Below the pieces are notes generated by a model. The model saw nothing but the letters and a program-made list of their open reading frames with translations, did no database searches and was not told where the DNA came from. From Auanema rhodensis (taxonomy: Eukaryota > Nematoda > Chromadorea > Rhabditida > Rhabditidae), in NCBI GenBank assembly GCA_964057225.1, contig OZ059895.1, forward strand, positions 1,364,001-1,428,000: a stretch of 64,000 bases of DNA, written 5' to 3'. The position numbers were made by a program, and so were the translations under genes. Within the stretch, counting starts at the first letter, position 1, and each line of letters starts with the position of its first letter. Shown here piece by piece: positions 24,921 to 38,609 of the stretch.

Positions 24921-27377
24921 GTCCATCGTCTTTGCCTTGAAAAAAGGAATCTGAAAACATCTACTTTTTGCTAAATTATTTTGAAATTTTTCGAAAAAAT
25001 TTTTGTCAAAATGTTTTTGGAAGCAATGTTGAGTGTACATGGAAACTCAACATACACTAATGCATCATTTTTCAAACGATCATAACTAATTTTTGTATTA
25101 AGCGTTTCTCAATTTAGTAAAGTGCATTCGATGCGGATTTTTAAGCTGCGTCGATCTGTGTTATCAGATTTGCGCTAGCTGAAAAATGCACCGAGATATC
25201 AACTGATATAAGTTCACACATATATCCTCGATTTTCACCCTGAAGAATTAATTTTTTCGTTGAATAACATTGTCCATCGTCTTTGCCTTGAAAAAAAGAA
25301 TCTAAAAACATCTACTTTTTGCTAAATTATTTTGAAATTTTTCGAAAAAATTTTTGTCAAAATGTTTTTGGAAGCAATGTTGAGTGTACATGGAAACTCA
25401 ACATACACTAATGCATCATTTTTCAAACGATCATAATTAATTTTTGTATTAAGCGTTTCTCAATGTAGTATAGTGCATTCGATGCGGATTTTTAAGCTGC
25501 GTCGATCTGTGTTATCAGATTTGCGCTAGCTTAAAAATGCACCGAGATATCAACTGATATAAGTTCACACTTATATCCTCGATTTTCACCCTGAAGAATT
25601 AATTTTTTCGTTGAATAACATTGTCCATCGTCTTTGCCTTGAAAAAAGGAATCTGAAAACATCTACTTTTTGCTAAATTATTTTGAAATTTTTCGAAAAA
25701 ATTTTTGTCAAAATGTTTTTGGAAGCAATGTTGAGTGTACATGGAAACTCAACATACACTAATGCATCATTTTTCAAACGATCATAACTAATTTTTGTAT
25801 TAAGCGTTTCTCAATTTAGTATAGTGCATTCGATGCGGATTTTTAAGCTGCGTCGATCTGTGTTATCAGATTTGCGCTAGCTGAAAAATGCACCGAGATA
25901 TCAACTGATATAAGTTCACACTTATATCCTCGATTTTCACCCTGAAGAATTAATTTTTTCGTTGAATAACATTGTCCATCGTCTTTGCCTTGAAAAAAGG
26001 AATCTAAAAACATCTACTTTTTGCTAAATTATTTTGAAATTTTTCGAAAAAATTTTTGTCAAAATGTTTTTGGAAGCAATGTTGAGTGTACATGGAAACT
26101 CAACATACACTAATGCATCATTTTTCAAACGATCATAACTAATTTTTGTATCAAGCGTTTCTCAATGTAGTATAGTGCATTCGATGCGGATTTTTAAGCT
26201 GCGTCGTTCTGTGTTATCAGATTTGCGCTAGCTTAAAAATGCACCGAGATATCAACTGATATAAGTTCACACATATATCCTCGATTTTCACCCTGAAGAA
26301 TTAATTTTTTCGTTGAATAACATTGTCCATCGTCTTTGCCTTGAAAAAAAGATTCTAAAAACATCTACTTTTTGCTAAATTATTTTGAAATTTTTCGAAA
26401 AAATTTTTGTCAAAATGTTTTTGGAAGCAATGTTGAGTGTACATGGAAACTCAACATACACTAATGCATCATTTTTCAAACGATCATAATTAATTTTTGT
26501 ATTAAGCGTTTCTCAATGTAGTATAGTGCATTCGATGCGGATTTTTAAGCTGCGTCGATCTGTGTTATCAGATTTGCGCTAGCTTGAAAATGCACCGAGA
26601 TATCAACTGATATAAGTTCACACTTATATCCTCGATTTTCACCCTGAAGAATTAATTTTTTCGTTGAATAACATTGTCCATCGTCTTTGCCTTGAAAAAA
26701 AGAATCTAAAAACATCTACTTTTTGCTAAATTATTTTGAAATTTTTCGAAAAAATTTTTGTCAAAATGTTTTTGGAAGCAATGTTGAGTGTACATGGAAA
26801 CTCAACATACACTAATGCATCATTTTTCAAACGATCATAACTAATTTTTGTATTAAGCGTTTCTCAATGTAGTATAGTGCATTCGATGCGGATTTTTAAG
26901 CTGCGTCTTTCTGTGTTATCAGATTTGCGCTAGCTTAAAAATGCACCGAGATATCAACTGATATAAGTTCACACTTATATCCTCGATTTTCACCCTGAAG
27001 AATTAATTTTTTCGTTGAATAACATTGTCCATCGTCTTTGCCTTGAAAAAAAGAATCTAAAAACATCTACTTTCTGCTAAATTATCTTGAAATTTTTCGA
27101 AAAAATTTTTGTCAAAATGTTTTTGGAAGCAATGTTGAGTGTACATGGAAACTCAACATACACTAATGCATCATTTTTCAAACGATCATAATTAATTTTT
27201 GTATTAAGCGTTTCTCAATGTAGTATAGTGCATTCGATGCGGATTTTTAAGCTGCGTCGATCTGTGTTATCAGATTTGCGCTAGCTTAAAAATGCACCGA
27301 GATATCAACTGATATAAGTTCACACTTATATCCTCGATTTTCACCCTGAAGAATTAATTTTTTCGTTGAATAACATT
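24921..27377. repeat. Second copy of the first seven monomers of the 11-mer (M72-M78)
   Basis: M72-M78 repeat M61-M67 at exactly 3861 bp, with all four private marks in place: TTTAGTAAAG, TATCAAGC, AAGATTCTA and GCGTCTTTCTG. The visible difference is in the last monomer: position 262 is G in M67 and A in M78. Confidence 0.9.
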
Positions 27378-29834
27378 GTCCATCGTCTTTGCCTTGAAAA
27401 AAAGAATCTAAAAACATCTACTTTTTGCTAAATTATTTTGAAATTTTTTGAAAAAATTTTTGTCAAAATGTTTTTGGAAGCAATGTTGAGTGTACATGGA
27501 AACTCAACATACACTAATGCATCATTTTTCAAACGATCATAATTAATTTTTGTATTAAGCGTTTCTCAATGTAGTATAGTGCATTCGATGCGGATTTTTA
27601 AGCTGCGTCGATCTGTGTTATCAGATTTGCGCTAGCTTGAAAATGCACCGAGATATCAACTGATATAAGTTCACACTTATATCCTCGATTTTCACCCTGA
27701 AGAATTAATTTTTTCGTTGAATAACATTGTCCATCGTCTTTGCCTTAAAAAAAGGAATCTGAAAACATCTACTTTTTGCTAAATTATTTTGAAATTTTTC
27801 GAAAAAATTTTTGTCAAAATGTTTTTGGAAGCAATGTTGAGTGTACATGGAAACTCAACATACACTAATGCATCATTTTTCAAACGATCATAACTAATTT
27901 TTGTATTAAGCGTTTCTCAATTTTGTATAGTGCATTCGATGCGGATTTTTAAGCTGCGTCGATCTGTGTTATCAGATTTGCGCTAGCTTAAAAATGCACC
28001 GAGATATCAACTGATATAAGTTCACACTTATATCCTCGATTTTCACCCTGAAGAATTAATTTTTTCGTTGAATAACATTGTCCATCGTCTTTGCCTTGAA
28101 AAAAAGAATCTAAAAACATCTACTTTTTGCTAAATTATTTTGAAATTTTTTGAAAAAATTTTTGTCAAAATGTTTTTGGAAGCAATGTTGAGTGTACATG
28201 GAAACTCAACATACACTAATGCATCATTTTTCAAACGATCATAATTAATTTTTGTATTAAGCGTTTCTCAATGTAGTATAGTGCATTCGATGCGGATTTT
28301 TAAGCTGCGTCGATCTGTGTTATCAGATTTGCGCTAGCTTGAAAATGCACCGAGATATCAACTGATATAAGTTCACACTTATATCCTCGATTTTCACCCT
28401 GAAGAATTAATTTTTTCGTTGAATAACATTGTCCATCGTCTTTGCCTTAAAAAAAGGAATCTGAAAACATCTACTTTTTGCTAAATTATTTTGAAATTTT
28501 TCGAAAAAATTTTTGTCAAAATGTTTTTGGAAGCAATGTTGAGTGTACATGGAAACTCAACATACACTAATGCATCATTTTTCAAACGATCATAACTAAT
28601 TTTTGTATTAAGCGTTTCTCAATTTTGTATAGTGCATTCGATGCGGATTTTTAAGCTGCGTCGATCTGTGTTATCAGATTTGCGCTAGCTGAAAAATGCA
28701 CCGAGATATCAACTGATATAAGTTCACACTTATATCCTCGATTTTCACCCTGAAGAATTAATTTTTTCGTTGAATAACATTGTCCATCGTCTTTGCCTTG
28801 AAAAAAGGAATCTAAAAACATCTACTTTTTGCTAAATTATTTTGAAATTTTTCGAAAAAATTTTTGTCAAAATGTTTTTGGAAGCAATGCTGAGTGTACA
28901 TGGAAACTCAACATACACTAATGCATCATTTTTCAAACGATCATAATTAATTTTTGTATTAAGCGTTTCTCAATGTAGTATAGTGCATTCGATGCGGATT
29001 TTTAAGCTGCGTCGATCTGTGTTATCAGATTTGCGCTAGCTTAAAAATGCACCGAGATATCAACTGATATAAGTTCACACTTATATCCTCGATTTTCACC
29101 CTGAAGAATTAATTTTTTCGTTGAATAACATTGTCCATCGTCTTTGCCTTGAAAAAAAGAATCTAAAAACATCTACTTTTTGCTAAATTATTTTGAAATT
29201 TTTTGAAAAAATTTTTGTCAAAATGTTTTTGGAAGCAATGTTGAGTGTACATGGAAACTCAACATACACTAATGCATCATTTTTCAAACGATCATAATTA
29301 ATTTTTGTATTAAGCGTTTCTCAATGTAGTATAGTGCATTCGATGCGGATTTTTAAGCTGCGTCGATCTGTGTTATCAGATTTGCGCTAGCTTGAAAATG
29401 CACCGAGATATCAACTGATATAAGTTCACACTTATATCCTCGATTTTCACCCTGAAGAATTAATTTTTTCGTTGAATAACATTGTCCATCGTCTTTGCCT
29501 TAAAAAAAGGAATCTGAAAACATCTACTTTTTGCTAAATTATTTTGAAATTTTTTGAAAAAATTTTTGTCAAAATGTTTTTGGAAGCAATGTTGAGTGTA
29601 CATGGAAACTCAACATACACTAATGCATCATTTTTCAAACGATCATAATTAATTTTTGTATTAAGCGTTTCTCAATTTTGTATAGTGCATTCGATGCGGA
29701 TTTTTAAGCTGCGTCGATCTGTGTTATCAGATTTGCGCTAGCTTGAAAATGCACCGAGATATCAACTGATATAAGTTCACACTTATATCCTCGATTTTCA
29801 CCCTGAAGAATTAATTTTTTCGTTGAATAACATT
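27378..29834. repeat. M79-M85, dimer duplication plus copied tail of the 11-mer
   Basis: M79-M80 and M81-M82 are a 702-bp dimer duplication: an A26/T72/TGTAG monomer followed by an A19/TTTTG monomer. M82-M85 match M68-M71 in order at 4914 bp. The second 11-mer copy therefore looks expanded by three monomers inserted after M78. M83 has a private C at 109 (CAATGCTGAG) inside the 106-133 dyad. Confidence 0.85.
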
Positions 29835-31589
29835 GTCCATCGTCTTTGCCTTGAAAAAAGGAATCTAAAAACATCTACTTTTTGCTAAATTATTTTGAAA
29901 TTTTTCGAAAAAATTTTTGTCAAAATGTTTTTGGAAGCAATGTTGAGTGTACATGGAAACTCAACATACACTAATGCATCATTTTTCAAACGATCATAAC
30001 TAATTTTTGTATTAAGCGTTTCTCAATGTAGTATAGTGCATTCGATGCGGATTTTTAAGCTGCGTCGTTCTGTGTTATCAGATTTGCGCTAGCTTAAAAA
30101 TGCACCGAGATATCAACTGATATAAGTTCACACATATATCCTCGATTTTCACCCTGAAGAATTAATTTTTTCGTTGAATAACATTGTCCATCGTCTTTGC
30201 CTTGAAAAAAGGAATCTAAAAACATCTACTTTTTGCTAAATTATTTTGAAATTTTTCGAAAAAATTTTTGTCAAAATGTTTTTGGAAGCAATGTTGAGTG
30301 TACATGGAAACTCAACATACACTAATGCATCATTTTTCAAACGATCATAATTAATTTTTGTATTAAGCGTTTCTCAATTTAGTATAGTGCATTCGATGCG
30401 GATTTTTAAGCTGCGTCGATCTGTGTTATCAGATTTGCGCTAGCTTAAAAATGCACCGAGATATCAACTGATATAAGTTCACACTTATATCCTCGATTTT
30501 CACCCTGAAGAATTAATTTTTTCGTTGAATAACATTGTCCATCGTCTTTGCCTTGAAAAAAGGAATCTAAAAACATCTACTTTTTGCTAAATTATTTTGA
30601 AATTTTTCGAAAAAATTTTTGTCAAAATGTTTTTGGAAGCAATGTTGAGTGTACATGGAAACTCAACATACACTAATGCATCATTTTTCAAACGATCATA
30701 ATTAATTTTTGTATTAAGCGTTTCTCAATTTTGTATAGTGCATTCGATGCGGATTTTTAAGCTGCGTCGATCTGTGTTATCAGATTTGCGCTAGCTTAAA
30801 AATGCACCGAGATATCAACTGATATAAGTTCACACTTATATCCTCGATTTTCACCCTGAAGAATTAATTTTTTCGTTGAATAACATTGTCCATCGTCTTT
30901 GCCTTGAAAAAAGGAATCTGAAAACATCTACTTTTTGCTAAATTATTTTGAAATTTTTCGAAAAAATTTTTGTCAAAATGTTTTTGGAAGCAATGTTGAG
31001 TGTACATGGAAACTCAACATACACTAATGCATCATTTTTCAAACGATCATAACTAATTTTTGTATTAAGCGTTTCTCAATTTAGTATAGTGCATTCGATG
31101 CGGATTTTTAAGCTGCGTCGATCTGTGTTATCAGATTTGCGCTAGCTGAAAAATGCACCGAGATATCAACTGATATAAGTTCACACTTATATCCTCGATT
31201 TTCACCCTGAAGAATTAATTTTTTCGTTGAATAACATTGTCCATCGTCTTTGCCTTGAAAAAAGGAATCTAAAAACATCTACTTTTTGCTAAATTATTTT
31301 GAAATTTTTCGAAAAAATTTTTGTCAAAATGTTTTTGGAAGCAATGTTGAGTGTACATGGAAACTCAACATACACTAATGCATCATTTTTCAAACGATCA
31401 TAACTAATTTTTGTATTAAGCGTTTCTCAATGTAGTATAGTGCATTCGATGCGGATTTTTAAGCTGCGTCGTTCTGTGTTATCAGATTTGCGCTAGCTTA
31501 AAAATGCACCGAGATATCAACTGATATAAGTTCACACTTATATCCTCGATTTTCACCCTGAAGAATTAATTTTTTCGTTGAATAACATT
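29835..31589. repeat. M86-M90, related to the later hexamer HOR
   Basis: The order is T234/A300; T166/TTTAG; T166/TTTTG; G33/TTTAG with GA at 261-262; T234/T300. Without M88 (the TTTTG monomer, 30537-30887) this is the M151-M154 and M157-M160 series of the hexamer at 51948-56159. M90 is the first monomer where T234 occurs with T300; before this the two alleles T234 and A300 almost always travelled together. Confidence 0.85.
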
Positions 31590-33695
31590 GTCCATCGTCT
31601 TTGCCTTGAAAAAAGGAATCTAAAAACATCTACTTTTTGCTAAATTATTTTGAAATTTTTCGAAAAAATTTTTGTCAAAATGTTTTTGGAAGCAATGTTG
31701 AGTGTACATGGAAACTCAACATACACTAATGCATCATTTTTCAAACGATCATAACTAATTTTTGTATTAAGCGTTTCTCAATGTAGTATAGTGCATTCGA
31801 TGCGGATTTTTAAGCTGCGTCGATCTGTGTTATCAGATTTGCGCTAGCTTGAAAATGCACCGAGATATCAACTGATATAAGTTCACACATATATCCTCGA
31901 TTTTCACCCTGAAGAATTAATTTTTTCGTTGAATAACATTGTCCATCGTCTTTGCCTTGAAAAAAAGAATCTAAAAACATCTACTTTTTGCTAAATTATT
32001 TTGAAATTTTTCGAAAAAATTTTTGTCAAAATGTTTTTGGAAGCAATGTTGAGTGTACATGGAAACTCAACATACACTAATGCATCATTTTTCAAACGAT
32101 CATAATTAATTTTTGTATTAAGCGTTTTTCAATGTAGTATAGTGCATTCGATGCGGATTTTTAAGCTGCGTCGATCTGTGTTATCAGATTTGCGCTAGCT
32201 TAAAAATGCACCGAGATATCCACTGATATAAGTTCACACTTATATCCTCGATTTTCACCCTGAAGAATTAATTTTTTCGTTGAATAACATTGTCCATCGT
32301 CTTTGCCTTGAAAAAAGGAATCTAAAAACATCTACTTTCTGCTAAATTATCTTGAAATTTTTCGAAAAAATTTTTGTCAAAATGTTTTTGGAAGCAATGT
32401 TGAGTGTACATGGAAACTCAACATACACTAATGCATCATTTTTCAAACGATCATAATTAATTTTTGTATTAAGCGTTTCTCAATGTAGTATAGTGCATTC
32501 GATGCGGATTTTTAAGCTGCGTCGATCTGTGTTATCAGATTTGCGAAAGCTTAAAAATGCACCGAGATATCAACTGATATAAGTTCACACTTATATCCTC
32601 GATTTTCACCCTGAAGAATTAATTTTTTCGTTGAATAACATTGTCCATCGTCTTTGCCTTGAAAAAAGGAATCTGAAAACATCTACTTTTTGCTAAATTA
32701 TTTTGAAATTTTTCGAAAAAATTTTTGTCAAAATGTTTTTGGAAGCAATGTTGAGTGTACATGGAAACTCAACATACACTAATGCATCATTTTTCAAACG
32801 ATCATAACTAATTTTTGTATTAAGCGTTTCTCAATGTAGTATAGTGCATTCGATGCGGATTTTTAAGCTGCGTCGTTCTGTGTTATCAGATTTGCGCTAG
32901 CTTGAAAATGCACCGAGATATCAACTGATATAAGTTCACACATATATCCTCGATTTTCACCCTGAAGAATTAATTTTTTCGTTGAATAACATTGTCCATC
33001 GTCTTTGCCTTGAAAAAAAGAATCTAAAAACATCTACTTTTTGCTAAATTATTTTGAAATTTTTCGAAAAAATTTTTGTCAAAATGTTTTTGGAAGCAAT
33101 GTTGAGTGTACATGGAAACTCAACATACACTAATGCATCATTTTTCAAACGATCATAATTAATTTTTGTATTAAGCGTTTCTCAATGTAGTATAGTGCAT
33201 TCGATGCGGATTTTTAAGCTGCGTCGATCTGTGTTATCAGATTTGCGCTAGCTTAAAAATGCACCGAGATATCAACTGATATAAGTTCACACTTATATCC
33301 TCGATTTTCACCCTGAAGAATTAATTTTTTCGTTGAATAACATTGTCCATCGTCTTTGCCTTGAAAAAAGGAATCTAAAAACATCTACTTTTTGCTAAAT
33401 TATCTTGAAATTTTTCGAAAAAATTTTTGTCAAAATGTTTTTGGAAGCAATGTTGAGTGTACATGGAAACTCAACATACACTAATGCATCATTTTTCAAA
33501 CGATCATAATTAATTTTTGTATTAAGCGTTTCTCAATGTAGTATAGTGCATTCAATGCGAATTTTTAAGCTGCGTCGATCTGTGTTATCAGATTTGCGCT
33601 AGCTTAAAAATGCACCGAGATATCAACTGATATAAGTTCACACTTATATCCTCGATTTTCACCCTGAAGAATTAATTTTTTCGTTGAATAACATT
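31590..33695. repeat. Two X-Y-Z trimer modules (M91-M93, M94-M96)
   Basis: Each 1053-bp module has X (G262, A300; usually T234), then Y (A26, T166, A234), then Z (C60, usually also C48). M92 carries T188 and a private TATCCACTG. M93 carries GCGAAAGCT in place of GCGCTAGCT, a mark shared only with M164 and M182. M94-M96 is the second module; M96 has C60 but T48, and AATGCGAAT for GATGCGGAT. The same modules return at 56511-63881. Confidence 0.82.
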
Positions 33696-36600
33696 GTCCA
33701 TCGTCTTTGCCTTGAAAAAAGGAATCTGAAAACATCTACTTTTTGCTAAATTATTTTGAAATTTTTCGAAAAAATTTTTGTCAAAATGTTTTTGGAAGCA
33801 ATGTTGAGTGTACATGGAAACTCAACATACACTAATGCATCATTTTTCAAACGATCATAACTAATTTTTGTATTAAGCGTTTCTCAATGTAGTATAGTGC
33901 ATTCGATGCGGATTTTTAAGCTGCGTCGTTCTGTGTTATCAGATTTGCGCTAGCTTAAAAATGCACCGAGATATCAACTGATATAAGTTCACACTTATAT
34001 CCTCGATTTTCACCCTGAAGAATTAATTTTTTCGTTGAATAACATTGTCCATCGTCTTTGCCTTGAAAAAAGGAATCTGAAAACATCTACTTTTTGCTAA
34101 ATTATTTTGAAATTTTTCGAAAAAATTTTTGTCAAAATGTTTTTGGAAGCAATGTTGAGTGTACATGGAAACTCAACATACACTAATGCATCATTTTTCA
34201 AACAATCATAATTAATTTTTGTATTAAGCGTTTCTCAATGTAGTATAGTGCATTCGATGCGGATTTTTAAGCTGCGTCGTTCTGTGTTATCAGATTTGCG
34301 CTAGCTTGAAAATGCACCGAGATATCAACTGATATAAGTTCACACTTATATCCTCGATTTTCACCCTGAAGAATTAATTTTTTCGTTGAATAACATTGTC
34401 CATCGTCTTTGCCTTGAAAAAAGGAATCTAAAAACATCTACTTTTTGCTAAATTATCTTGAAATTTTTCGAAAAAATTTTTGTCAAAATGTTTTTGGAAG
34501 CAATGTTGAGTGTACATGGAAACTCAACATACACTAATGCATCATTTTTCAAACGATCATAATTAATTTTTGTATTAAGCGTTTCTCAATGTAGTATAGT
34601 GCATTCGATGCGGATTTTTAAGCTGCGTCGATCTGTGTTATCAGATTTGCGCTAGCTTAAAAATGCACCGAGATATCAACTGATATAAGTTCACACTTAT
34701 ATCCTCGATTTTCACCCTGAAGAATTAATTTTTTCGTTGAATAACATTGTCCATCGTCTTTGCCTTGAAAAAAGGAATCTGAAAACATCTACTTTTTGCT
34801 AAATTATTTTGAAATTTTTCGAAAAAATTTTTGTCAAAATGTTTTTGGAAGCAATGTTGAGTGTACATGGAAACTCAACATACACTAATGCATCATTTTT
34901 CAAACGATCATAACTAATTTTTGTATTAAGCGTTTCTCAATGTAGTATAGTGCATTCGATGCGGATTTTTAAGCTGCGTCGTTCTGTGTTATCAGATTTG
35001 CGCTAGCTTAAAAATGCACCGAGATATCAACTGATATAAGTTCACACTTATATCCTCGATTTTCACCCTGAAGAATTAATTTTTTCGTTGAATAACATTG
35101 TCCATCGTCTTTGCCTTGAAAAAAGGAATCTGAAAACATCTACTTTTTGCTAAATTATTTTGAAATTTTTCGAAAAAATTTTTGTCAAAATGTTTTTGGA
35201 AGCAATGTTGAGTGTACATGGAAACTCAACATACACTAATGCATCATTTTTCAAACGATCATAACTAATTTTTGTATTAAGCGTTTCTCAATGTAGTATA
35301 GTGCATTCGATGCGGATTTTTAAGCTGCGTCGTTCTGTGTTATCAGATTTGCGCTAGCTTGAAAATGCACCGAGATATCAACTGATATAAGTTCACACAT
35401 ATATCCTCGATTTTCACCCTGAAGAATTAATTTTTTCGTTGAATAACATTGTCCATCGTCTTTGCCTTGAAAAAAAGAATCTAAAAACATCTACTTTTTG
35501 CTAAATTATTTTGAAATTTTTCGAAAAAATTTTTGTCAAAATGTTTTTGGAAGCAATGTTGAGTGTACATGGAAACTCAACATACACTAATGCATCATTT
35601 TTCAAACGATCATAATTAATTTTTGTATTAAGCGTTTCTCAATGTAGTATAGTGCATTCGATGCGGATTTTTGAGCTGCGTCGATCTGTGTTATCAGATT
35701 TGCGCTAGCTTGAAAATGCACCGAGATATCAACTGATATAAGTTCACACTTATATCCTCGATTTTCACCCTGAAGAATTAATTTTTTCGTTGAATAACAT
35801 TGTCCATCGTCTTTGCCTTGAAAAAAAGAATCTGAAAACATCTACTTTTTGCTAAATTATTTTGAAATTTTTCGAAAAAATTTTTGTCAAAATGTTTTTG
35901 GAAGCAATGTTGAGTGTACATGGAAACTCAACATACACTAATGCATCATTTTTCAAACGATCATAACTAATTTTTGTATTAAGCGTTTCTCAATGTAGTA
36001 TAGTGCATTCGATGCGGATTTTTAAGCTGCGTCGTTCTGTGTTATCAGATTTGCGCTAGCTTAAAAATGCACCGAGATATCAACTGATATAAGTTCACAC
36101 TTATATCCTCGATTTTCACCCTGAAGAATTAATTTTTTCGTTGAATAACATTGTCCATCGTCTTTGCCTTGAAAAAAGGAATCTGAAAACATCTACTTTT
36201 TGCTAAATTATTTTGAAATTTTTCGAAAAAATTTTTGTCAAAATGTTTTTGGAAGCAATGTTGAGTGTACATGGAAACTCAACATACACTAATGCATCAT
36301 TTTTCAAACGATCATAACTAATTTTTGTATTAAGCGTTTCTCAATGTAGTATAGTGCATTCGATGCGGATTTTTAAGCTGCGTCGTTCTGTGTTATCAGA
36401 TTTGCGCTAGCTTGAAAATGCACCGAGATATCAACTGATATAAGTTCACACATATATCCTCGATTTTCACCCTGAAGAATTAATTTTTTCGTTGAATAAC
36501 ATTGTCCATCGTCTTTGCCTTGAAAAAAGGAATCTGAAAACATCTACTTTTTGCTAAATTATTTTGAAATTTTTCGAAAAAATTTTTGTCAAAATGTTTT

Positions 36601-38609
36601 TGGAAGCAATGTTGAGTGTACATGGAAACTCAACATACACTAATGCATCATTTTTCAAACGATCATAATTAATTTTTGTATTAAGCGTTTTTCAATGTAG
36701 TATAGTGCATTCGATGCGGATTTTTAAGCTGCGTCGATCTGTGTTATCAGATTTGCGCTAGCTTAAAAATGCACCGAGATATCAACTGATATAAGTTCAC
36801 ACTTATATCCTCGATTTTCACCCTGAAGAATTAATTTTTTCGTTGAATAACATTGTCCATCGTCTTTGCCTTGAAAAAAGGAATCTGAAAACATCTACTT
36901 TTTGCTAAATTATTTTGAAATTTTTCGAAAAAATTTTTGTCAAAATGTTTTTGGAAGCAATGTTGAGTGTACATGGAAACTCAACATACACTAATGCATC
37001 ATTTTTCAAACGATCATAACTAATTTTTGTATTAAGCGTTTCTCAATGTAGTATAGTGCATTCGATGCGGATTTTTAAGCTGCGTCGTTCTGTGTTATCA
37101 GATTTGCGCTAGCTTAAAAATGCACCGAGATATCAACTGATATAAGTTCACACTTATATCCTCGATTTTCACCCTGAAGAATTAATTTTTTCGTTGAATA
37201 ACATTGTCCATCGTCTTTGCCTTGAAAAAAGGAATCTGAAAACATCTACTTTTTGCTAAATTATTTTGAAATTTTTCGAAAAAATTTTTGTCAAAATGTT
37301 TTTGGAAGCAATGTTGAGTGTACATGGAAACTCAACATACACTAATGCATCATTTTTCAAACGATCATAACTAATTTTTGTATTAAGCGTTTCTCAATGT
37401 AGTATAGTGCATTCGATGCGGATTTTTAAGCTGCGTCGTTCTGTGTTATCAGATTTGCGCTAGCTTGAAAATGCACCGAGATATCAACTGATATAAGTTC
37501 ACACATATATCCTCGATTTTCACCCTGAAGAATTAATTTTTTCGTTGAATAACATTGTCCATCGTCTTTGCCTTGAAAAAAAGAATCTAAAAACATCTAC
37601 TTTTTGCTAAATTATTTTGAAATTTTTCGAAAAAATTTTTGTCAAAATGTTTTTGGAAGCAATGTTGAGTGTACATGGAAACTCAACATACACTAATGCA
37701 TCATTTTTCAAACGATCATAATTAATTTTTGTATTAAGCGTTTCTCAATGTAGTATAGTGCATTCGATGCGGATTTTTGAGCTGCGTCGATCTGTGTTAT
37801 CAGATTTGCGCTAGCTTGAAAATGCACCGAGATATCAACTGATATAAGTTCACACTTATATCCTCGATTTTCACCCTGAAGAATTAATTTTTTCGTTGAA
37901 TAACATTGTCCATCGTCTTTGCCTTGAAAAAAAGAATCTGAAAACATCTACTTTTTGCTAAATTATTTTGAAATTTTTCGAAAAAATTTTTGTCAAAATG
38001 TTTTTGGAAGCAATGTTGAGTGTACATGGAAACTCAACATACACTAATGCATCATTTTTCAAACGATCATAACTAATTTTTGTATTAAGCGTTTCTCAAT
38101 GTAGTATAGTGCATTCGATGCGGATTTTTAAGCTGCGTCGTTCTGTGTTATCAGATTTGCGCTAGCTTAAAAATGCACCGAGATATCAACTGATATAAGT
38201 TCACACTTATATCCTCGATTTTCACCCTGAAGAATTAATTTTTTCGTTGAATAACATTGTCCATCGTCTTTGCCTTGAAAAAAGGAATCTGAAAACATCT
38301 ACTTTTTGCTAAATTATTTTGAAATTTTTCGAAAAAATTTTTGTCAAAATGTTTTTGGAAGCAATGTTGAGTGTACATGGAAACTCAACATACACTAATG
38401 CATCATTTTTCAAACGATCATAACTAATTTTTGTATTAAGCGTTTCTCAATGTAGTATAGTGCATTCGATGCGGATTTTTAAGCTGCGTCGTTCTGTGTT
38501 ATCAGATTTGCGCTAGCTTGAAAATGCACCGAGATATCAACTGATATAAGTTCACACATATATCCTCGATTTTCACCCTGAAGAATTAATTTTTTCGTTG
38601 AATAACATT
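33345..38609. repeat. Trimer HOR x5 (1053 bp) with hexamer overlay
   Basis: From M96 to M110 the base at 234 runs A-T-T five times. The two T234 monomers alternate A262 then G262, and the second one carries A300 in the last four trimers. On top of this, M100-M104 (34749-36503) match M106-M110 (36855-38609) at 2106 bp: M102 and M108 share the private TTTTTGAGC (G223), and M103 and M109 share A26 with G33. M105 (with T188) separates the two copies. A hexamer duplication was thus laid over an older trimer. The first trimer overlaps the X-Y-Z module at M94-M96. Confidence 0.88.

Noticed and set aside
35602-35841. 79-residue minus-strand open frame in M101-M103, repeated at 37708-37947
   Set aside because: It is open only because A223G removes a TAA present in the other monomers. 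The two copies come from the 2106-bp duplication. The protein has no recognisable domain and the frame crosses monomer boundaries.
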